Program-made: the position numbers and the translations under genes | DNA from: Metallyticus violacea | Lineage: Eukaryota > Arthropoda > Insecta > Mantodea > Metallyticidae | DNA length: 64,000 bases | Assembly (NCBI GenBank): GCA_030762175.1 | Contig: CM060833.1 | Coordinates: 171,354,501 to 171,418,500, forward strand | Direction of reading: 5' to 3' | Notes under the pieces: model-generated | What the model saw: the letters and a program-made list of their open reading frames with translations, nothing else | Told to the model about the DNA's origin: nothing | Database searches by the model: none | In this document: positions 60,266-64,000 of the stretch, piece by piece | How positions within the stretch are numbered: position 1 is the first letter of the stretch | Layout: each line of letters starts with the position of its first letter

Positions 60266-60710
60266 GAGCGGGGGAGGGCCATGGCAGTAATGAACGCTTA
60301 GGGCTCCCATTCTCCCAAGGACTCCCAGTCCTTGGTTAAAATCCCCTGGGACCATCATCCTGACCTTATAGGTTTCCCTAGTCGCTTAGGCGAATACTGG
60401 AACCATCTTTCCTTTCCACTAATTTTCCATTCTCCCATTACATAGCATATCAATTTGTTGGTTTTGTTACAGGATTGAAAGTGCCAGGCGAGATGAACTG
60501 TAATGATGGCTTGGGCTTTGGAAAGATTTCCCCCAGGTGTCTGGCATGGAAGCAGTTTTTCTTAGGGGCTCAAACTTTTTAAAGGGGGTACCTCCGAAGT
60601 CGGGGTATTTTATCTGGAAACGATGCTAGGAACCCGTCTACGTCCCTGCCTTCCCACGGAGCTGCCACCACTGGGGACGTAAGCACAAACGGCCAGCCTT
60701 GAAAATGAAT
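60266..60710 (+). mobile_element. tRNA-derived SINE, family B, copy 2
   Basis: Shares the family B body: 'gtcgcttaggcgaata', then tttcctttccactaatttt, 'ttctcccattacatagcata', 'gtaatgatggcttgggct', and the 3' motif 'ccactggggacgtaagcac' followed by aaacggccagccttg. The head is the most diverged of the three copies (ggttaaaatcccctggga as B box). It lies just 5' of a poly-T run at 60,757-60,774. Confidence 0.75.
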
Positions 60711-62544
60711 ATAATCGAAACTAAATTTTGCCTTGCTGACTTTTCTCTTTCAACTTTTTTTTTTTTTTTTTTTGCTCTGAAATTGAAAAATATTGCAGTT
60801 CAACCGTCTTCGATCGCGTTCCAATCATATTCATGGTTAATTGATGCTGAAGCTACTGCATTCATGAGTTTAAAAAATTGTAAAGCTTAACGAGATAATG
60901 CTACCGAGAAATTTTTTCAAACATCAGATACTTGAAGAATGGTGGTTGAAAGTTTATTTTAAGTTAAATGTTATTAAATGTCGTTATCTAACGAAATTCA
61001 TAAATAATTACAAGTACTTATTTTAAAATATAAATACTTAATAGTGCATACTGGATAGTTTTGAAATCGTTTTAATCAAATCAATTCACTGGAAATGAAA
61101 TTAGAGAATTCTGTTATTAAAGTACATGTTTTCTAAAACTTGCAAGTTTAAGACCTTAGGATTAAAGGAAATTCATGCTTATATTTAATAAAAACTTCAA
61201 AAGTCATATTTTAATGTAGGTGTTTTTCATGAGCTTTGTAACCTCTCTTTTAAAAAAAAAAGTTATAATTTAAAGCGTTATCTTAAAGAAATGATGTATG
61301 AAGTAATGACATAATATCCTGTTCCTTTTTAGTTTCAAAATTTAACTTTATGATTTTTTTTAATCCATGAGAGTTGAAAGGTTCTCTTTTACAGTGAAAA
61401 GTGCTAATTGCCTTGTGTGACTTTGTTTAACCTTCTGTGGTATTAAATTATTGCCACTTTGCGTTAAGCTGATTGTCACGACCCCAAGGTAAGTCTAAAA
61501 ATCGTCTTGTCTTTCCAAACAAGCTGCACCTGTAGAGGACCTTGAGGAAGATATTTGTCCTGATTCATGAGCTGTTTGTTTGACCTATTTTCTCAGGTCC
61601 AGGCAAGGGCCACACCCTCTTTGCGACACTGCGGCCTGATCGCCACATCTAGGTCATTGTCATTGAACAGAAAGTAACATTCGGTATACAGGTAGCCCTG
61701 GGCGGATCCGCTACAGAGTTGTAGCGTTCCAGACCGTCATTCATGAATGCAGGCATTCCGGTTATGATATAATGACAGCCGACGCATTGTTTGCAAAGAA
61801 TATCAATTTTATTGAATTTATTTTTATTGTTAGATAAATTTTCCAATTTGAAAATTCCTTACCCCTTTCAAAATATTAGAATATAGAATACAGACTCTGG
61901 ATAGTTTCTATGATTGGTTTCAACCCCATATTCAAAATAAAACTTGACATCCTTAACGATTTATTCTAAAAGAGCCCATTGCTGATACTAGCTCTGGTTA
62001 ATACTACGGTTAGTCTGTTCATCATTCACAGGTCAAGTCATTCAGCTGACCTCTCTTTAAATATGCATCTTAATGTTACATACTATAAAAGATAACATTA
62101 TAATATGTATAAAATAACCTTAACGTTCAATACATAAGCAATGCTGTTTATCTCTGGGTTGTTAGCACTTAGCCCTTTAAGTTTTCTATGTGTTTTTGGG
62201 ATGGTACCTGGAGTTCCAGAGTCAATCTTATTTTGAGATACAGAATAACTTTTTTACAAAACACAGTATAGGTTTGAACAGTGTGTGTCTTCGCAATTGC
62301 CGGTAAAATTTGGTTGCTATACTGTTGGAAAAGCATCAAAACGTTCTTCTTCGTCTTGCAGCGTGTTTGGGTTAGGGTTGCAAAGATTGAATCAGTTAAT
62401 AACGGAAGACAAAATGTCAGATCAGTGATGAACACTGGTTTGGAAGATCAGTTTGACTGTAGTAAACCCGTGACTATTGATGAATTGTCCTATAATTCAA
62501 CATGAGTCACAGTTCTACATACTATATTTCATATTGTTGAATAA
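60711..62544. other. Intergenic DNA with a cysteine-containing open stretch
   Basis: AT-rich. At 61,649-61,846 the minus strand is open (ILCKQCVGCHYIITGMPAFM, then NDGLERYNSVADPPRATC, then IPNVTFC) with protein-like composition and clustered Cys. I do not recognise it and see no clear splice donor. It may be a transposon or gene remnant. Confidence 0.3.
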
Positions 62545-62806
62545 TGTTTAACGCTCGTTTTAACTACTGAGGCTCCACAGGCGGTGCACACTGATGATAT
62601 GAGGTTAAATGATAAATTGGGAAAAGATTTTTTAAGGAAGTAAATGTTCCAGATCTAAGTTTAGGGTACCTCCCCTCCATATTACTTATGAGGACTGAGG
62701 AAAACCTGGAAAAAATCTCAGTCAGGGAGGACGATCCTGGCGGAATTCGAACCCCAAACCTCCCGCTCAAGAGTCCGTGCCTTGACGACCTCGGCCACCC
62801 GTGGCA
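62545..62806 (-). mobile_element. tRNA-derived SINE, family A, copy 4
   Basis: Minus-strand copy: tail 'tttaacgctcgttttaacta' on the left. Head 'ggcggaattcgaaccccaaa' (B box complement), then 'acgacctcggccacccgtgg' (A box complement) on the right. Body motifs match the other three copies. Confidence 0.85.
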
Positions 62807-64000
62807 ATACTATATTATCATGGTTGTCTGGAATATAGGTAACGGTGTAGGCAGATGGGTCCCAGGGCAGTTTTTTGGTGATTATAAGCGCACGCGACAG
62901 TCGATTTGTCAAAAATATTTGAGTCGTCAATATCGTGAATAAGATGTGACAGGAGACCAGTCCTGGGTGCACATTATGAACCAGAGAGTAAGAGATGCAG
63001 TAGAATATCCTTCGTCTTTTTCAAGACACGAACTGGGGGAGTTATGCTGACGACCTTTGGGAATGTCAATGACGCAGGAAACGTCACACTGACTAGTACA
63101 GAGACATGTTGTTAACAAATTGACGGATATGTTATGATCTAAATTCCGGGGATTTCCGTAAAAAAGAAGCAGTCTGCTTCATGACACCCCTCCCCCAAAT
63201 GGCTACAAATGCAGCATATACACTGAATAATCTGAAAGTTTAGGTACTAAAACATCCGAACTTGTGATTTTGCTTCTTTAGAAGGGGACATTTTCTGAGT
63301 CAGAAATTGGTAGATGATAAGCAGTGCAAGCTTTTTTCTTGAGGCCATTCGCAATCTTGTGGAAAGATGTAAATGTGTTGTAAAACAGGAAGACATATCG
63401 GAAAAGATATTCAAACACTTTCTCTAAGTATCCTTGTAAAAAGAAAATTTCTGTTAATTAATGACTTTCCCTCGAAATAATTATGACCATGAACCTTGGA
63501 CTCACAACGTAAAAGGAATCGTTGCCCTTCTGCATTGACATTACACTCTACTGAACGTGGTTGATTGCCGACCTTGATTTCTATCCACGCGACCAAGTTG
63601 TCATGACCCGATAGACGGATATGCCTTGTAGCCTTGTGTATTCAAAACTTCTGTTCATGGAAAGTATCACTGTCCCTATGTTTCCTTCACAAACAGTGAC
63701 AATAATATATTGTTTGCTCTGTATTTGTATTAGTGTTTAAGCAGGCAAACAACAATTATGTGGATCGTATACGGTTGTATTCGTGCACTACTTCAGAATT
63801 ATTTTATTATTTCTCTCAGTTTCTGTAGTTTTTCTTTATGCACGAGAGCTTATCCCTATGCTCAACCTCTGGTGCGTTTATAGTTAATCTAAAATGTTAA
63901 TTTAATCTCATTTTTAGATTTATTCATCTCTACAAATAATAATAAAACTATGTGCATCCGAAAAAATAGACAGCACGATTTTGCATGCTGAGAGCGGCAG
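62807..64000. other. AT-rich intergenic DNA to the window end
   Basis: No gene, RNA or named element that I can support. Confidence 0.4.

Overview
The window looks like nuclear DNA of an insect, most likely a hemimetabolous species such as a cockroach or termite (inference). It is AT-rich, gene-poor and full of decayed transposons. The only clearly intact genes are three intron-containing, alanine/proline-rich cuticular protein genes. Nothing bacterial is present: no operons, ribosome binding sites or CRISPR array.

Genes. Three paralogous cuticular protein genes lie on the minus strand at about 5.2-7.7, 15.2-17.7 and 38.1-40.15 kb. Each has a TATA box, a tiny first coding exon of four codons (MAIK, MAFK or MAAK), a phase-0 intron of 1.3-1.7 kb that interrupts the signal peptide, one GC-rich second exon, and an AATAAA signal. 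Predicted proteins are 159, 264 and 171 residues. They share a conserved block resembling the retinin-like motif of CPLCA-type cuticular proteins, flanked by AAPA / HAAPAVAAY repeats. They are expected to be secreted by epidermis and built into cuticle. The middle gene carries the conserved block twice (119-residue repeat, 357 bp). Genes 1 and 3 are nearly identical in exon 2 but not in their introns, which suggests gene conversion.

Possible unrecognised gene. Two minus-strand open stretches (50,597-50,827 and 46,911-47,171) are bounded by good splice sites, are multiples of three, and have mutually compatible phases (1-1). They may be internal exons of a gene that I cannot name.

Mobile DNA. 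Relics include: a multicopy insect protein-family fragment at 1-396; HTH transposase fragments at 4.0, 18.2 and 53.9 kb; mariner fragments at 21.1 and 34.0-34.6 kb; a jockey-like RT fragment at 28.1-28.9 kb; a hAT transposase at 42-43 kb; a LINE at 47.3-48.6 kb; and another LINE at 57.9-59.3 kb that is split by a SINE. Three tRNA-derived SINE families are visible. Family A has four full copies and a tail, family B has three copies, and family C has one copy with clear target-site duplications. A core promoter or solo-LTR-like segment lies at 36.25 kb.

Simple repeats include a 55-bp minisatellite at 11.45-11.94 kb, a roughly 300-bp CTA tract at 40.5 kb and several TA, TG, ATT and TTTTG tracts. 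The remaining intergenic DNA is AT-rich and shows no gene I can support.
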